Positions 25,446-35,236 of a DNA stretch of 64,000 nt are shown here, piece after piece. Under the pieces are notes generated by a model. It did not search any database. It was given only the letters and a program-made list of their open reading frames with translations, and was not told where the DNA came from. The stretch is taken from positions 248,001 to 312,000 of the forward strand of contig NZ_CP090003.1 of the NCBI RefSeq assembly GCF_021390195.1. Direction: 5' to 3'. A program made the translations under genes and the position numbers. Origin of the DNA: Flagellimonas sp. CMM7. GTDB taxonomy: Bacteria > Bacteroidota > Bacteroidia > Flavobacteriales > Flavobacteriaceae. The number at the start of each line of letters is the position of its first letter. Positions within the stretch are counted from its first letter, which is position 1.

Positions 25446-26006
25446 ATGAGTAAAGATAATTTAGAACGATTGTTTGAGAAGCTTCAAAATGATTTTGATT
25501 TTGAAGAGCCCAAAAATGGGCATCAAGAACGATTTTTAGAAAAATTGAGCCAAAACAATGAGGTAGTGACCTTACACCAGAAAAAAACAAATTGGTGGAA
25601 ACCACTGTCCATAGCAGCATCTATTGCTATTATCTGTTTACTGGGTATTCAGGTATTCAACACAAGGCCTTCCATAAAAGAGCAAGTGGTAGAGATTGCC
25701 CCAGAAATTTCAAAAACCGAGTTCTATTTTGCCAGCCTTATTGAAGAACAAGTACAACAACTTAAGGATGAAAAATCCCCTGAAACCGCAAAGTTGGTAG
25801 ATGATACTTTACAACGACTAGAAAAACTGGAGTTAAACTATCAAAATCTAGAGAAAGAACTAGTGTCTGGGGGTAACAGCAAAATGTTATTGAACGCCAT
25901 GATAACCAATTTCCAAACCAGAATTGATTTATTAAGGGAAGTATTGACCAATATTGAAAACATTAAAAATTTAAAATCATACAATGATGAAAACATTACT
26001 ATATAA
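25446..26006 (+). CDS. Probable anti-sigma factor, membrane-anchored
   Basis: 186 residues: a cytoplasmic N-terminal part (about 1-52), one membrane helix (PLSIAASIAIICLLGIQVF, about 53-71) and a periplasmic C-terminal part with a long helical, coiled-coil-like segment (EKLELNYQNLEKEL). No cysteine zinc motif (HxxxCxxC) of ZAS anti-sigmas is present. The assignment rests on its place directly after the ECF gene and its topology. Its last 23 bases overlap the next gene's start. Confidence 0.6.
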   Translation: MSKDNLERLFEKLQNDFDFEEPKNGHQERFLEKLSQNNEVVTLHQKKTNWWKPLSIAASIAIICLLGIQVFNTRPSIKEQVVEIAPEISKTEFYFASLIEEQVQQLKDEKSPETAKLVDDTLQRLEKLELNYQNLEKELVSGGNSKMLLNAMITNFQTRIDLLREVLTNIENIKNLKSYNDENITI

Positions 26007-27078
26007 ATATGCCTTTTTGGCATTAGCCCTAATTCCTTTCGCTTTGGGAGCCAATACCGATAAAATGGGTGGCAGGTATACCAAGGAAAAGACTATAAAA
26101 AAAGAATTCAATGTAAATCCAGATGCGCTTTTCAAAGTAAAGAACAGCTATGGAAATCTTAACATCACATCCTGGAATGAGGACAGGGTTGTAATAGAAG
26201 TTCGCATAAAAACAAATGGCAACAATGAAGAAAAAGTGCAAAACAGGCTGAATGAGATTGATGTAGACTTTGAAAGTAGTGCCAGTTTAGTATCCGCTCG
26301 TACTCTTTTTGGAGACAGGAACAATAATTGGGGATGGAAATGGGGAAAGCGAAACAATGTACGTGTAGAGGTAAACTACACCATTAAAATACCTGTAAAG
26401 AACAGCGTTAATCTTAACAATGACTACGGAAACATTTATCTTAATCGTGTAGATGGACATGCCAAAATAAACTGCGATTACGGTAAAATTGATATTGGAG
26501 AGTTACGCGGACGAAACAACGAACTACGATTTGATTACACTTCTCGTTCTACATTTGAATATATCAATAGTGGGGAGATTATAGCAGATTACTCGGGTTT
26601 CACCGTAGAAAAAGCTGGAGACCTCACCGTAAAAGCAGATTATACCAACGCCGTAATAAATGAAATGGAGAATTTAGACTACTCCAGTGATTATGGCTCT
26701 ATTGAAGTAAACAATGTCAATAATGTAAATGGCAATGGGGACTATATTGGAGTAAAATTAGGAACAGTGCATGGAAACGTTACCATAAATTCAGATTACG
26801 GTTCACTAAAAATAAGTGAAATGGCTGCCGATGCAGGTGATATGAATATCAAGACCGATTACACAGGAATTAAGATAGGATACAATCCAAAGTATTATTT
26901 CGATTTTGAAATTTCAACCGAGTACGCTGGTGTAAGCGGTAGGGATGCCTTTGAAATTAATGTAAGTAAAGAAAAATCGAACCAAAAATATTTTAGGGGA
27001 TATCACGGTAAAGAGAACTCCGGAAACACGGTATACATTACCAGTGATTATGGCGGAATCACTTTTTATCAAAATTAA
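25984..27078 (+). CDS. Exported DUF4097-like beta-helix protein
   Basis: 364 residues. Two ATGs stand in tandem at 25984 and 25987. A signal peptide (about 1-22, ...YAFLALALIPFALGA) is followed by repetitive beta-strand sequence of the DUF4097/putative adhesin type: KVKNSYGNLNITSWNEDRV, NNDYGNIYLNRVDGHAKI, CDYGKIDIGELRG, SDYGSIEVNNVNNV, SDYGSLKISEM, TDYTGIKIG, SDYGGITFYQ. The roughly 20-residue DYG-x-I spacing suggests a right-handed beta-helix. It overlaps the putative anti-sigma gene and is followed by a second protein of similar kind. Location is periplasm or outer surface. Confidence 0.7.
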   Translation: MMKTLLYKYAFLALALIPFALGANTDKMGGRYTKEKTIKKEFNVNPDALFKVKNSYGNLNITSWNEDRVVIEVRIKTNGNNEEKVQNRLNEIDVDFESSASLVSARTLFGDRNNNWGWKWGKRNNVRVEVNYTIKIPVKNSVNLNNDYGNIYLNRVDGHAKINCDYGKIDIGELRGRNNELRFDYTSRSTFEYINSGEIIADYSGFTVEKAGDLTVKADYTNAVINEMENLDYSSDYGSIEVNNVNNVNGNGDYIGVKLGTVHGNVTINSDYGSLKISEMAADAGDMNIKTDYTGIKIGYNPKYYFDFEISTEYAGVSGRDAFEINVSKEKSNQKYFRGYHGKENSGNTVYITSDYGGITFYQN

Positions 27079-27110
27079 GAATCAAATCAAAAAACAATAA
27101 AAACACAATC

Positions 27111-27836
27111 ATGAAAAAACTTATCACGTTAGGATTAGCGCTATCTATGGTAGCGGTTACAAATGCCCAATGGGGCAAAAGAGTAAAAGGAAATGGCAAT
27201 GTTGTTACCGTTGAACGTTCGGTTGGAGATTATGATGCAGTGGCATTGGCCGGTTGGTTTGATGTTGAGCTGGTTGATGGTGATGAAGGGGAAATAACGC
27301 TAAAAGGAGAGTCCAATCTTTTGGAATATATTAAAACTGAAGTAAAAAATGGCAAATTGATTGTTAAGGCTGAAAAAGGGGTCAATCTTAGGCCTTCCAA
27401 TTGGAATTCAGGAATTTATATAACCGTACCTGTCGAAACTATCAATTCCGTTACTTTATCCGGTTCCGGGGATATAGTAAGTAAGACCACACTTAAATCT
27501 GATGATTTTGCTACAAGAATATCTGGTTCTGGAGACATTACTTTAGACATAGAAGCCGAAAACGTAGAAGCCACACTATCAGGTTCTGGTGATATTAACT
27601 TAGAAGGGAGAACCACAAATTTGGATATTCAAGTATCAGGTTCCGGAGACATAAAGGCGTATGGACTAGAAGCTGAATTTGCTACCGTACAAGTATCAGG
27701 TTCTGCAGATGTAAAAGTGACTGTCAACCAATCTATTGATGCACGGGTTTCTGGCTCTGGGGATATTTCCTATCGAGGGAATCCAAAGAAAATTAAAAGT
27801 AAATCTTCAGGCGCAGGGGATATTTCCAAGGGATAA
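27111..27836 (+). CDS. Head-GIN domain protein (DUF2807), exported
   Basis: 241 residues with a signal peptide (MKKLITLGLALSMVAVTNA, about 1-19). The DUF2807 'head GIN' beta repeat is clear: the SGSGDI/SGSADV motif recurs about every 20 residues from about 120 to the end (SGSGDIVSK, SGSGDITLD, SGSGDINLE, SGSGDIKAY, SGSADVKVT, SGSGDISYR, SGAGDISKG), as expected for a parallel beta-helix. It ends with a Lys-Gly tail without a membrane anchor. It is the last gene of the ECF module and is followed by a terminator. Confidence 0.85.
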   Translation: MKKLITLGLALSMVAVTNAQWGKRVKGNGNVVTVERSVGDYDAVALAGWFDVELVDGDEGEITLKGESNLLEYIKTEVKNGKLIVKAEKGVNLRPSNWNSGIYITVPVETINSVTLSGSGDIVSKTTLKSDDFATRISGSGDITLDIEAENVEATLSGSGDINLEGRTTNLDIQVSGSGDIKAYGLEAEFATVQVSGSADVKVTVNQSIDARVSGSGDISYRGNPKKIKSKSSGAGDISKG

Positions 27837-27885
27837 TTAGGAGTTTATTACCAATCAAAAACAAATCATCATCAATCAATAATTT

Positions 27886-27915
27886 AAAAGCCCTGACATA
27901 AAAGTCGGGGCTTTT
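27886..27915. terminator. Bidirectional intrinsic terminator
   Basis: AAAAGCCCTGAC-ATAAAA-GTCGGGGCTTTT, a 12-base imperfect stem ending in T on one strand and starting with A on the other. It lies 50 bases after the head-GIN gene and 2 bases before the reversed stop of the NTF2-like gene, so it can serve both. Confidence 0.75.
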
Positions 27916-27916
27916 A

Positions 27917-28402
27917 CTATTTAATCCACTCATTTGAGTTTTTCCTTTTAGTATAATCAATCAAATTGGAAGGATAGTTTATCCAATCAACCTGTTTAAT
28001 AATCTTTCCTGATTGGTTAAAAGTCAAAATGGTGACAAAGTGCATTGCTTCAAATTTCTGTTCTCCCCAAAGAAATTCAGTAAAATGACCACTGGTAACC
28101 GCTCTATTCCCATCAATCGTCTGTTCATAAATTACGAGTGCGTTCGCCGCTATCTTTTTATATTCTGGATTATTCCAGTCAAAAAAATCTTCAAGGGCTT
28201 TTTTCCCTTCAATTCTGTCTGCATTGATAATGTCCTCAAGAACTATTTTTTCGTCATAAAAACCCAAAAACTTTTCAAAGTCATCCCGTTCTTGATAGGT
28301 CTTATAATATTGCTCTATAGTTTTTGAAATATCATTGTCATTGGTGGTGCAAGAAATTGTTGTAATTAAGATAACAGCATAAAGTAATATGTGCCACTTC
28401 AT
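27917..28402 (-). CDS. NTF2/SnoaL-like lipoprotein
   Basis: 161 residues. A lipoprotein signal ends in TTISC (C18), followed by a cone-shaped NTF2-like domain (about 27-150) with ISKTIEQYYKTYQERDDFEKF, EGKKALEDFFDW and SGHFTEFLW segments. Many relatives are annotated as ketosteroid isomerase-like or SnoaL-like proteins without known reaction. The exposed Asn/Asp after the cysteine does not show clearly whether it is retained in the inner membrane. It lies 22 bases after the MFS gene on the same strand. Confidence 0.7.
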   Translation of the reverse strand: MKWHILLYAVILITTISCTTNDNDISKTIEQYYKTYQERDDFEKFLGFYDEKIVLEDIINADRIEGKKALEDFFDWNNPEYKKIAANALVIYEQTIDGNRAVTSGHFTEFLWGEQKFEAMHFVTILTFNQSGKIIKQVDWINYPSNLIDYTKRKNSNEWIK

Positions 28403-28424
28403 AATTTTAGAATCTATAGGTTTT

Positions 28425-29750
28425 CTATTCAGTTTTCTTGTTTACTCTTGTAAGCAAAAATGCCCCAACTAAAAAGAACAGTCCTAAGAAGATGGTACTG
28501 TTCCGCATGCTGCCGGTAAGCTGGGCCACTGCACCATATAAAAAAGTTCCTATTACAATACCTATTTTTTCAGCTACATCATAGAAACTAAAAAAGGAAG
28601 TGGTATCTGTGGTTTCTGGTAAGAACTTGGAATAGGTGGAACGGGACAAGGCCTGAATTCCTCCCATGACCACACCAACAAGGGCTGCCGCAATGTAGAA
28701 ATCTGTGGGCGTTTGCAAAAAGTATGCATACACACATAAAAGAATCCAAATGATATTGATAAAAATCAAAGTTTTGATATTACCATAAGCTTTGGAGGCA
28801 AAAGCGGTAACCGTTGCTCCAAAAATTGCAACTATTTGAATCACCAAAATACTGATGATAAGTCCAGTAGTGCGCTCGCTATCTGTTCCCCAGCTTATTT
28901 CTTCCTCTCCAAAATAGGTAGCAATCAGCATTATGGTCTGTACAGCCATGCTATACACGAAAAAGGCCCCTAAGTAGCGTTTAAGCCTCTTTTCAGTCCC
29001 CAGTTGCTTCCAAACACTTTGCAACTCTCTAAATCCATTAAGGACAATGTTGGTGCGTTCTCCTTCCCGCTTATACCCTTTAGGCAGATGCATAAAAGTA
29101 TACTGGCTAAACAATATCCACCAGATTCCTACGGAAATAAAGGAATATTTCATGGCCTTAATTTCTGCTACCTCTCCTCCCCCATCTGTAATTCCAAATA
29201 CAGCAGGTTGCATTACCATTGCAAGATTAAAAACCAACAAAATCACGCTACCAATATATCCCAACGAAAAGCCTTTGGCACTAATTCCGTCTTGTTGTTC
29301 AGGAAATGCAACATCTGGCAGATAAGAATTGTTAATAGCAAAGCTTACCCAGAAGCCCACTAAGCCAAAAAAGTAACAGACCAAACCAAAGTAGATGTTT
29401 TCCAATGAAAACCAATAAAGTCCAATGCAAGATAAAGCTCCCAAATAGCAGAAGAATTTCAAGAAAATCTTTTTGTTTCCTAGATAATCTGCTATCCCAG
29501 AGACCAAAGGTGTAACTATGGCAATAAAAACAAAAGCAAGAGAAGTAACATAACTAATCAAGGGAGCCCGCGCAATCTCACCTCCAAATATGGTAACTTT
29601 TTCAATCTCCGCTATACGGAACAATGCACCATAAAATATAGGAAAAACAGCCGATGAGATGACCAAACTGTAGACAGAGTTTGCCCAGTCATAAAAGGCC
29701 CATGCATTTAACAACTTTTTACTTCCCTTTAATGCGAGTGCTCGTGCCAT
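28425..29750 (-). CDS. MFS permease, UMF1/Atg22-like
   Basis: 441 residues, 11-12 membrane helices. The start KLLNAWAFYDWANSVYSLVI is the UMF1 family signature (Atg22-like domain), and the GLVGFWVSFAINNSYLPDVA segment carries the family's loop. An amino-acid efflux role is known for yeast Atg22; the bacterial substrate is not established. A likely polar motif ADYLGNKK lies between helices 2 and 3. It shares a strand with the NTF2-like gene after it and is separated from the M48 protease upstream by the hairpin terminator at 29768-29816. Confidence 0.8.
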   Translation of the reverse strand: MARALALKGSKKLLNAWAFYDWANSVYSLVISSAVFPIFYGALFRIAEIEKVTIFGGEIARAPLISYVTSLAFVFIAIVTPLVSGIADYLGNKKIFLKFFCYLGALSCIGLYWFSLENIYFGLVCYFFGLVGFWVSFAINNSYLPDVAFPEQQDGISAKGFSLGYIGSVILLVFNLAMVMQPAVFGITDGGGEVAEIKAMKYSFISVGIWWILFSQYTFMHLPKGYKREGERTNIVLNGFRELQSVWKQLGTEKRLKRYLGAFFVYSMAVQTIMLIATYFGEEEISWGTDSERTTGLIISILVIQIVAIFGATVTAFASKAYGNIKTLIFINIIWILLCVYAYFLQTPTDFYIAAALVGVVMGGIQALSRSTYSKFLPETTDTTSFFSFYDVAEKIGIVIGTFLYGAVAQLTGSMRNSTIFLGLFFLVGAFLLTRVNKKTE

Positions 29751-29767
29751 AGGTTTTTCAAATAAAA

Positions 29768-29816
29768 AATGTCATCACAAATACTTCCGTTTATTAGGAA
29801 TGTTTGTGATGACATT
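29768..29816 (-). terminator. Intrinsic terminator of the M48 protease gene
   Basis: AATGTCATCACAAA pairs perfectly with TTTGTGATGACATT (14 bases) with a second short TTCC/GGAA stem in the loop. On the minus strand it is followed by TTTTTTATTT. It lies 23 bases after the M48 stop. Confidence 0.7.
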
Positions 29817-29838
29817 AAAGGTTATTTTGGTCCATTGA

Positions 29839-30648
29839 TTATTTAAATGATGTTACTCCAAACTTAGCCGCTTCTTGTTTTGCTGCTGGTGCCCAAGCCA
29901 TTAAGTTATTAATTCTTGTATCGTTTGAAGGGTGTGTGCTCATAAACTCCGGAGGTGCCTGTCCTCCTGACTTGGCCTTCATTCTTCTCCAAAGATTAGC
30001 AGCCTCATCTGGATTATAGCCGGCAATGGCCATAATTTGCAATCCTATTCTATCTGCCTCAGTCTCATGGCTTCTACTAAATGGCAACATAACACCAACT
30101 GTTGACCCCAATCCATATGCTTGATTAAACATATTTCGTTTTTGTGGATCTTTAATCGCTACGTTTCCTGCCACTGCACCAATTTGTTGTACCATTCCTG
30201 CACTCATTCGCTGTGCACCATGATCGGCCAATGCATGAGCTACTTCGTGTCCCATAACAACTGCAACTCCTGTTTCAGTCTGTGTTATTGGTAAAATTCC
30301 AGTATAAAAAACAATTTTGCCACCGGGCATACACCAAGCGTTTACAGTTTCATCATTCACCAAATTGTACTCCCATTTGTAATCTTTTAAATATCCAGGG
30401 TATCCATTTGAATCTAACCAACGTTCCGCCGCAGATGATATACGTTGCCCTACTTTGGTTATCATCTGCGCATCTGAAGTGCCGGTTACGACTTTATTAT
30501 CAGTCAAGAACTGGTCATATTGCGCAAATGCCATTGGAAAAATTTGACTATTGGGGTAAAAATTAAGCGTACTTTTCCCTGTAAAGGGGTTTGTTTTGCA
30601 TGCTGAAACGGCTAAAAAAATAACCGCTGTAATGATTAACTTTTTCAT
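29839..30648 (-). CDS. M48 family metalloprotease, lipoprotein
   Basis: 269 residues. The lipoprotein signal MKKLIITAVIFLAVSAC puts the lipidated Cys at 17. The zinc motif is HEVAH (134-138) in MGHEVAHALADHG, and the third-ligand region is HETEAD (194-199). Related to LoiP and BepA of enterobacteria, which care for outer membrane proteins. It has no TPR domain, so it is closer to LoiP in design. Monocistronic, with its own terminator; a short gap separates it from the GH31 gene. Confidence 0.87.
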   Translation of the reverse strand: MKKLIITAVIFLAVSACKTNPFTGKSTLNFYPNSQIFPMAFAQYDQFLTDNKVVTGTSDAQMITKVGQRISSAAERWLDSNGYPGYLKDYKWEYNLVNDETVNAWCMPGGKIVFYTGILPITQTETGVAVVMGHEVAHALADHGAQRMSAGMVQQIGAVAGNVAIKDPQKRNMFNQAYGLGSTVGVMLPFSRSHETEADRIGLQIMAIAGYNPDEAANLWRRMKAKSGGQAPPEFMSTHPSNDTRINNLMAWAPAAKQEAAKFGVTSFK

Positions 30649-30686
30649 TTTGTTTATAGTGTTTAGTGTAGGTAAATTACAAAAAA

Positions 30687-33086
30687 TTATTTTCCAACTA
30701 TATGAAGTTCTGTAAAATCCTTGCTCACTTCAATGGTGTTGTTTCCATTTAGTTTTATATCCTTTGCATTGACCACCTCATTATCCAACTCTATGGTGCC
30801 AATGGTAAACGGCAGACCGTGGAACTTTAGCTTAAACTTGTTGTAAGAAGTGATAAAGTCTCCATCTTTGAACTGTTGTATAATCAATTCGTTTTCTTTT
30901 CCGCGCAATCTGAATTTTCTTAGGCTATAACGTCCTTTTTTATAATCGTATCCATCTTGCTGGTCTTCATAAACACTGGAGTTCTCAATTCCGTCTTTGT
31001 AGTAAACATCTATTTCCAACTCTTTGATTTCTTTTTCACCAACATATTGCTGTATTGGGTATTTAGGGATCATCGATCCTTCTTTTACAAACAACGGAAT
31101 CGTATCTATTTCTGCTGCCACCCATTTTTCTACCCCTCCGGATACAACTTCATCCGTCCAGTAATTGTACCACTTTCCTTTAGGAAAGTACATTCTCCTA
31201 CCTTGTGCATTTGGTTCTTGTATAGGGCACACCAATAGTTGTTTCCCAAAAAGAAACTCATCCGTTCTAAAATGTGTTTGGGTATCTTCTTGATCATAGA
31301 AAACCAAGGATTGAAGCATGGGCACCCCATTCTTGTTATACCTATAAAACATGGTATATAAATAGGGCAGTAACATATATCTTAATTCAATATACTTTCT
31401 TACAATATCCGTTATTTCATCACCAAAAGACCATGGTTCTTGTTCTCCATGATCACCACTGGAATGTACTCTACAAAATGGATGGAAAATTGCCAACTGC
31501 ATCCATCTAGCAAATAATTCTCCATTAGGTTGCTCAGCAAAACCACCAATATCTGACCCTACAAAGGAATAACCACTCATACACATGCGCTGCATTTGCA
31601 CATTTGCTATCCACAAGTGTTCCCATGTTGCAACGTTATCCCCTGTCCAAGTTGCACTGTATCTTTGCGTTCCTGAATATGCGGCACGTGTTAAGACAAA
31701 CGGCCTTCTAGGAAACATGAACTTTTTGACCCCTTCGTATGTAGCACGCACCATTTGCATGCCGTAAACGTTATGTGCCTTTCTATGACTGCAAGGGTGA
31801 CCGTCATAATCATGCCTTACATCTAGATTTGCCGTTTTGGTAGGAACCTCCATAATGGCGGGTTCGTTCATATCGTTCCAAACACCTTTTACCCCTAAAT
31901 CCGCAATCATCTCTTTATACAATCCTGCCCACCATTCTCGAACTTCTGGATCCGTAAAATCTGGGAACTTACATTCCCCTGGCCATACTTTGCCTTTAAA
32001 ATGTGGACCATCTGCACGGCGACAGAAAAACCCATTATCCATAGCTTGTTGATATACCCAATAATCTCGATCTATTTTTATTCCAGGGTCAATCATTGTG
32101 ATGGTCTTAAAACCATCTTCCTCCAGCTCTTCTATCATCTTTTTTGGATTGGGAAAATGTCGGTTGTTCCATGTAAAACAACGGAAACCTTCCATATAGT
32201 CAATATCCAAATAAATAGCATCACAAGGAATCCTTAGCTTTCTGAAGTTTGATGCTATGTCTTTCACTTTTTTTTCTGGAAAATAACTCCATTTTGACTG
32301 GTGAAATCCCAAAGCCCATAAGGGTGGTAATTCTGGCACACCAGTTAAATCCGTATACGCCTCCACCACTTGGTTCATTTTTGGCCCATAGAAGAAATAA
32401 TAGTTCATTTCACCCCCATCCGCCCAAAAACTGGTCACATTCCGTTTCTCGTTAGCAAAATCAAAATAAGTACTAAAAGAATTGTCAAAGAAAACCCCAT
32501 AAGCAACATTCTCTTTAAGTCCCACATAAAATGGAATGGACTTATATAAAGGCTCTTGGTCTTTACCGTAGGCATAGGAATCTGTGGCCCAATTGTTTAC
32601 TCGTTTTCCTTTTAAATTTGTGTGAGAGGCCTTATCCCCCATTCCATAGTAACTCTCTCCTGAATGGCAAGTTTTGCTCATTTTCACCACATTTCCTCCG
32701 TAGTCATAATTCTCTTCCCAGTGAAACCCTAGCTCATCTTCAATGATGGTCATATCTTCTAAATCCAAAATCTGAACCTTCAAATTGGACTTATTAACAT
32801 GTATTTTAATTTTTGAAGTGGTTATAACGTACTCTGGAACCTCTTCTTTCACTGTAAGTTCATTATATCCTAAGCTTACATCGTCACTTATGGCATAAGA
32901 AAAATCGGGCTCAAAAACGTGCTCTGTGGCATATCTGAAACGAATTGCGCTATCCCGCAGTATGGTGAGCTCTAAAATAACCCCATTATGGGTGGTAAAA
33001 TAGAGTTTATCATTCTCTTGTTTAAAGTCAACTATATGATTTGGGTATTGGTTACCTCTTTTTTCTACTTCTGTATTGGTAATCAT
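30687..33086 (-). CDS. GH31 alpha-glucosidase
   Basis: 799 residues. The catalytic nucleophile is D405 in GVWNDMNEP, and the acid/base is the Asp of TWTGDNVATW (about 490-499). The N-terminal beta-sandwich (about 1-245) and C-terminal DUF5110-type beta domain (about 690-780) are both present. It removes alpha-glucosyl residues from oligosaccharides or glycogen fragments. No signal peptide is seen, so it is probably cytoplasmic. It lies 94 bases after glgB in the same direction, forming a glycogen or starch pair. It may also act on other alpha-linked sugars. Confidence 0.92.
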   Translation of the reverse strand: MITNTEVEKRGNQYPNHIVDFKQENDKLYFTTHNGVILELTILRDSAIRFRYATEHVFEPDFSYAISDDVSLGYNELTVKEEVPEYVITTSKIKIHVNKSNLKVQILDLEDMTIIEDELGFHWEENYDYGGNVVKMSKTCHSGESYYGMGDKASHTNLKGKRVNNWATDSYAYGKDQEPLYKSIPFYVGLKENVAYGVFFDNSFSTYFDFANEKRNVTSFWADGGEMNYYFFYGPKMNQVVEAYTDLTGVPELPPLWALGFHQSKWSYFPEKKVKDIASNFRKLRIPCDAIYLDIDYMEGFRCFTWNNRHFPNPKKMIEELEEDGFKTITMIDPGIKIDRDYWVYQQAMDNGFFCRRADGPHFKGKVWPGECKFPDFTDPEVREWWAGLYKEMIADLGVKGVWNDMNEPAIMEVPTKTANLDVRHDYDGHPCSHRKAHNVYGMQMVRATYEGVKKFMFPRRPFVLTRAAYSGTQRYSATWTGDNVATWEHLWIANVQMQRMCMSGYSFVGSDIGGFAEQPNGELFARWMQLAIFHPFCRVHSSGDHGEQEPWSFGDEITDIVRKYIELRYMLLPYLYTMFYRYNKNGVPMLQSLVFYDQEDTQTHFRTDEFLFGKQLLVCPIQEPNAQGRRMYFPKGKWYNYWTDEVVSGGVEKWVAAEIDTIPLFVKEGSMIPKYPIQQYVGEKEIKELEIDVYYKDGIENSSVYEDQQDGYDYKKGRYSLRKFRLRGKENELIIQQFKDGDFITSYNKFKLKFHGLPFTIGTIELDNEVVNAKDIKLNGNNTIEVSKDFTELHIVGK

Positions 33087-33180
33087 TCTCGGTGGATTAA
33101 GACTAACAAAAGAAAGACTTTAGAGCGAGAAATTAAAAAGATGTTTTGAACAACTTAACTATAACGTTTTAGTAAATTCC

Positions 33181-35076
33181 TTATCTATAAATTACTACAC
33201 TTAGTGGAGGAAGTGTCATAACTACGGATTGTTCATGCCCATTCCACGCCTTTGATGATGGTTTTAGTGTTTTCTTACCCATTCCAGTTCCGGCATATTT
33301 GGTGTCATTACTATTAAAAAGCAGTTTCAATTGCGAAGTTTTAGGAACTCCTACTCTATAATCTTCTCTTGGAACAGGTGTAAAATTACAGGCTATGATC
33401 AAATCATCCTTAGCATCCCGTCCTTTTCTCAAATACGTTAACACTGTATTTTCTTGGTCGTTATATTCAATCCATTGAAAACCATCAGCGTCAAATTGTT
33501 TTTCATAAAGCGCAGGATTATTTTTATAGACCTTATTTAAGTCTTTTATTACTTCTTGGATTCCAGCATGAAAATCAAATTGGGTCAAGTGCCAATCCAA
33601 GCTGGTTTCAAAATCCCATTCAGATGATTGTCCAAATTCTGCTCCCATAAAAAGAAGATTGGTCCCCGGGTGGGTAAACATAAACCCAAAAAGTAACCTT
33701 AAATTAGCAAATCGTTGCCACTCATCACCAGGCATACGGTATAGCAAGGACTTTTTCCCATATACCACCTCATCATGGGAAAACGGCAACATGAAGTTTT
33801 CAGTAAAAGCATAGGTCATGCTAAAAGTGATGTCGTTTAGGTCATAAGACCTATGTATTGGTTCTTTTTTAAAGAATTCCAATGTGTCATGCATCCACCC
33901 CATCATCCATTTCATACCAAAACCAAGTCCACCAAAATCAACAGGTCTGGAAACACCTCTAAAAGCCGTGGATTCTTCAGCAATGGTCTGCACCCCCTTA
34001 AAGCTGGCATACACTTCTTGATTCATTTCTCTTATGAATGACATGGCTTCCAAATTCTCATTATTGCCATACATATTGGGTTCCCATTCCCCTTCTTCGC
34101 GTGAGTAATCCAAATATAACATTGAAGCTACCGCATCTACACGAAGACCATCCACATGATACTGATCCAACCAAAAAATTGCATTACTTATTAAAAATGC
34201 GCGCACTTCATTTCTTCCATAGTTGAAAATCAGACTTTTCCAATCTGGATGATACCCCCTTTTTCTATCCGGATGTTCATAAAGGTGAGACCCATCAAAA
34301 AAACCAAGTCCATGTGCATCTTCTGGAAAATGAGATGGTACCCAATCCAAAATAACCCCTATTCCACGTTGATGAAATTTATCAACAAGAAGTTTAAAAT
34401 CTTCTGGTTTTCCAAATCGGGATGTAGGAGCAAAATATCCCGTTAACTGATACCCCCACGAAGGATCATAAGGGTACTCCATAATGGGCATAAACTCTAC
34501 GTGGGTAAATCCCATTTCCTCTACATAGTCCACAAGCTCATCGGCCAGCTCCACGTAGGACAGTGATTCCCAACCATTTTTTTTCTTCCAAGACCCTAAA
34601 TGAACTTCGTAAACAGAGTAAGGTTTGTTCAACGCATTTTTCTCTTCACGGGTATCCATCCATGTTGCATCCTTCCAACTATGGGAAGCATCCCATACTA
34701 TAGAAGCAGTGTTAGGTGGATGTTCGCAGCACCTTCCAAAGGGATCTGCCTTTTCTGTCCAAATATCATTATTGTTGGAGTGAATCTTATATTTATACTT
34801 GGTACCCTTGTCCACTCCAGGAATAAAGCCTTCCCAGATACCGCTTTCATCCCATCTAACAAATAACTGATGGTCATCTGCTTTCCAAAAATTAAAGTCT
34901 CCAATTACAGAAACTGATTTTGCCGATGGGGCCCAAACGGCAAAATAAGTGCCTTTTACACCATCTACCTCAGTCAAGTGCGAACCTAATTTATCGTAAA
35001 GTCTATAATGCTTTCCAGCTTTAAAAAGATTTACATCAAACTCTGTGAAAAGACTGTGGACGATTACCTTGGACAT
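33181..35076 (-). CDS. glgB: 1,4-alpha-glucan branching enzyme
   Basis: 631 residues from the ATG at 35076 (MSKVIVHSLFTEFDV), which fits the family start; the frame is open 33 bases further. The CBM48 domain is at about 30-130 (TYFAVWAPSAKSVSVIGDF). GH13 motifs are DWVPSHF, GLRVDAVASML (nucleophile Asp), IAEESTAF (acid/base Glu) and FSHDEVVYG (transition-state Asp). It introduces alpha-1,6 branches into glycogen. No glgA or glgC is in the window. It precedes the GH31 glucosidase and is divergent from the collagen-like lipoprotein. Confidence 0.95.
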   Translation of the reverse strand: MSKVIVHSLFTEFDVNLFKAGKHYRLYDKLGSHLTEVDGVKGTYFAVWAPSAKSVSVIGDFNFWKADDHQLFVRWDESGIWEGFIPGVDKGTKYKYKIHSNNNDIWTEKADPFGRCCEHPPNTASIVWDASHSWKDATWMDTREEKNALNKPYSVYEVHLGSWKKKNGWESLSYVELADELVDYVEEMGFTHVEFMPIMEYPYDPSWGYQLTGYFAPTSRFGKPEDFKLLVDKFHQRGIGVILDWVPSHFPEDAHGLGFFDGSHLYEHPDRKRGYHPDWKSLIFNYGRNEVRAFLISNAIFWLDQYHVDGLRVDAVASMLYLDYSREEGEWEPNMYGNNENLEAMSFIREMNQEVYASFKGVQTIAEESTAFRGVSRPVDFGGLGFGMKWMMGWMHDTLEFFKKEPIHRSYDLNDITFSMTYAFTENFMLPFSHDEVVYGKKSLLYRMPGDEWQRFANLRLLFGFMFTHPGTNLLFMGAEFGQSSEWDFETSLDWHLTQFDFHAGIQEVIKDLNKVYKNNPALYEKQFDADGFQWIEYNDQENTVLTYLRKGRDAKDDLIIACNFTPVPREDYRVGVPKTSQLKLLFNSNDTKYAGTGMGKKTLKPSSKAWNGHEQSVVMTLPPLSVVIYR

Positions 35077-35236
35077 ATAAGCTGGTTTAACAACTACAAT
35101 ATTACACATCTTTGTCCAAGAATCCGACTTTGCACTCTTTGTTTGTAAAATAAATCGGTAGTCTTACAAAAATGGAATGCTTTTTGATTTTGACTTGAAA
35201 ACAAATGAAATGAGTACAAATCAAAAATCAAAAATC

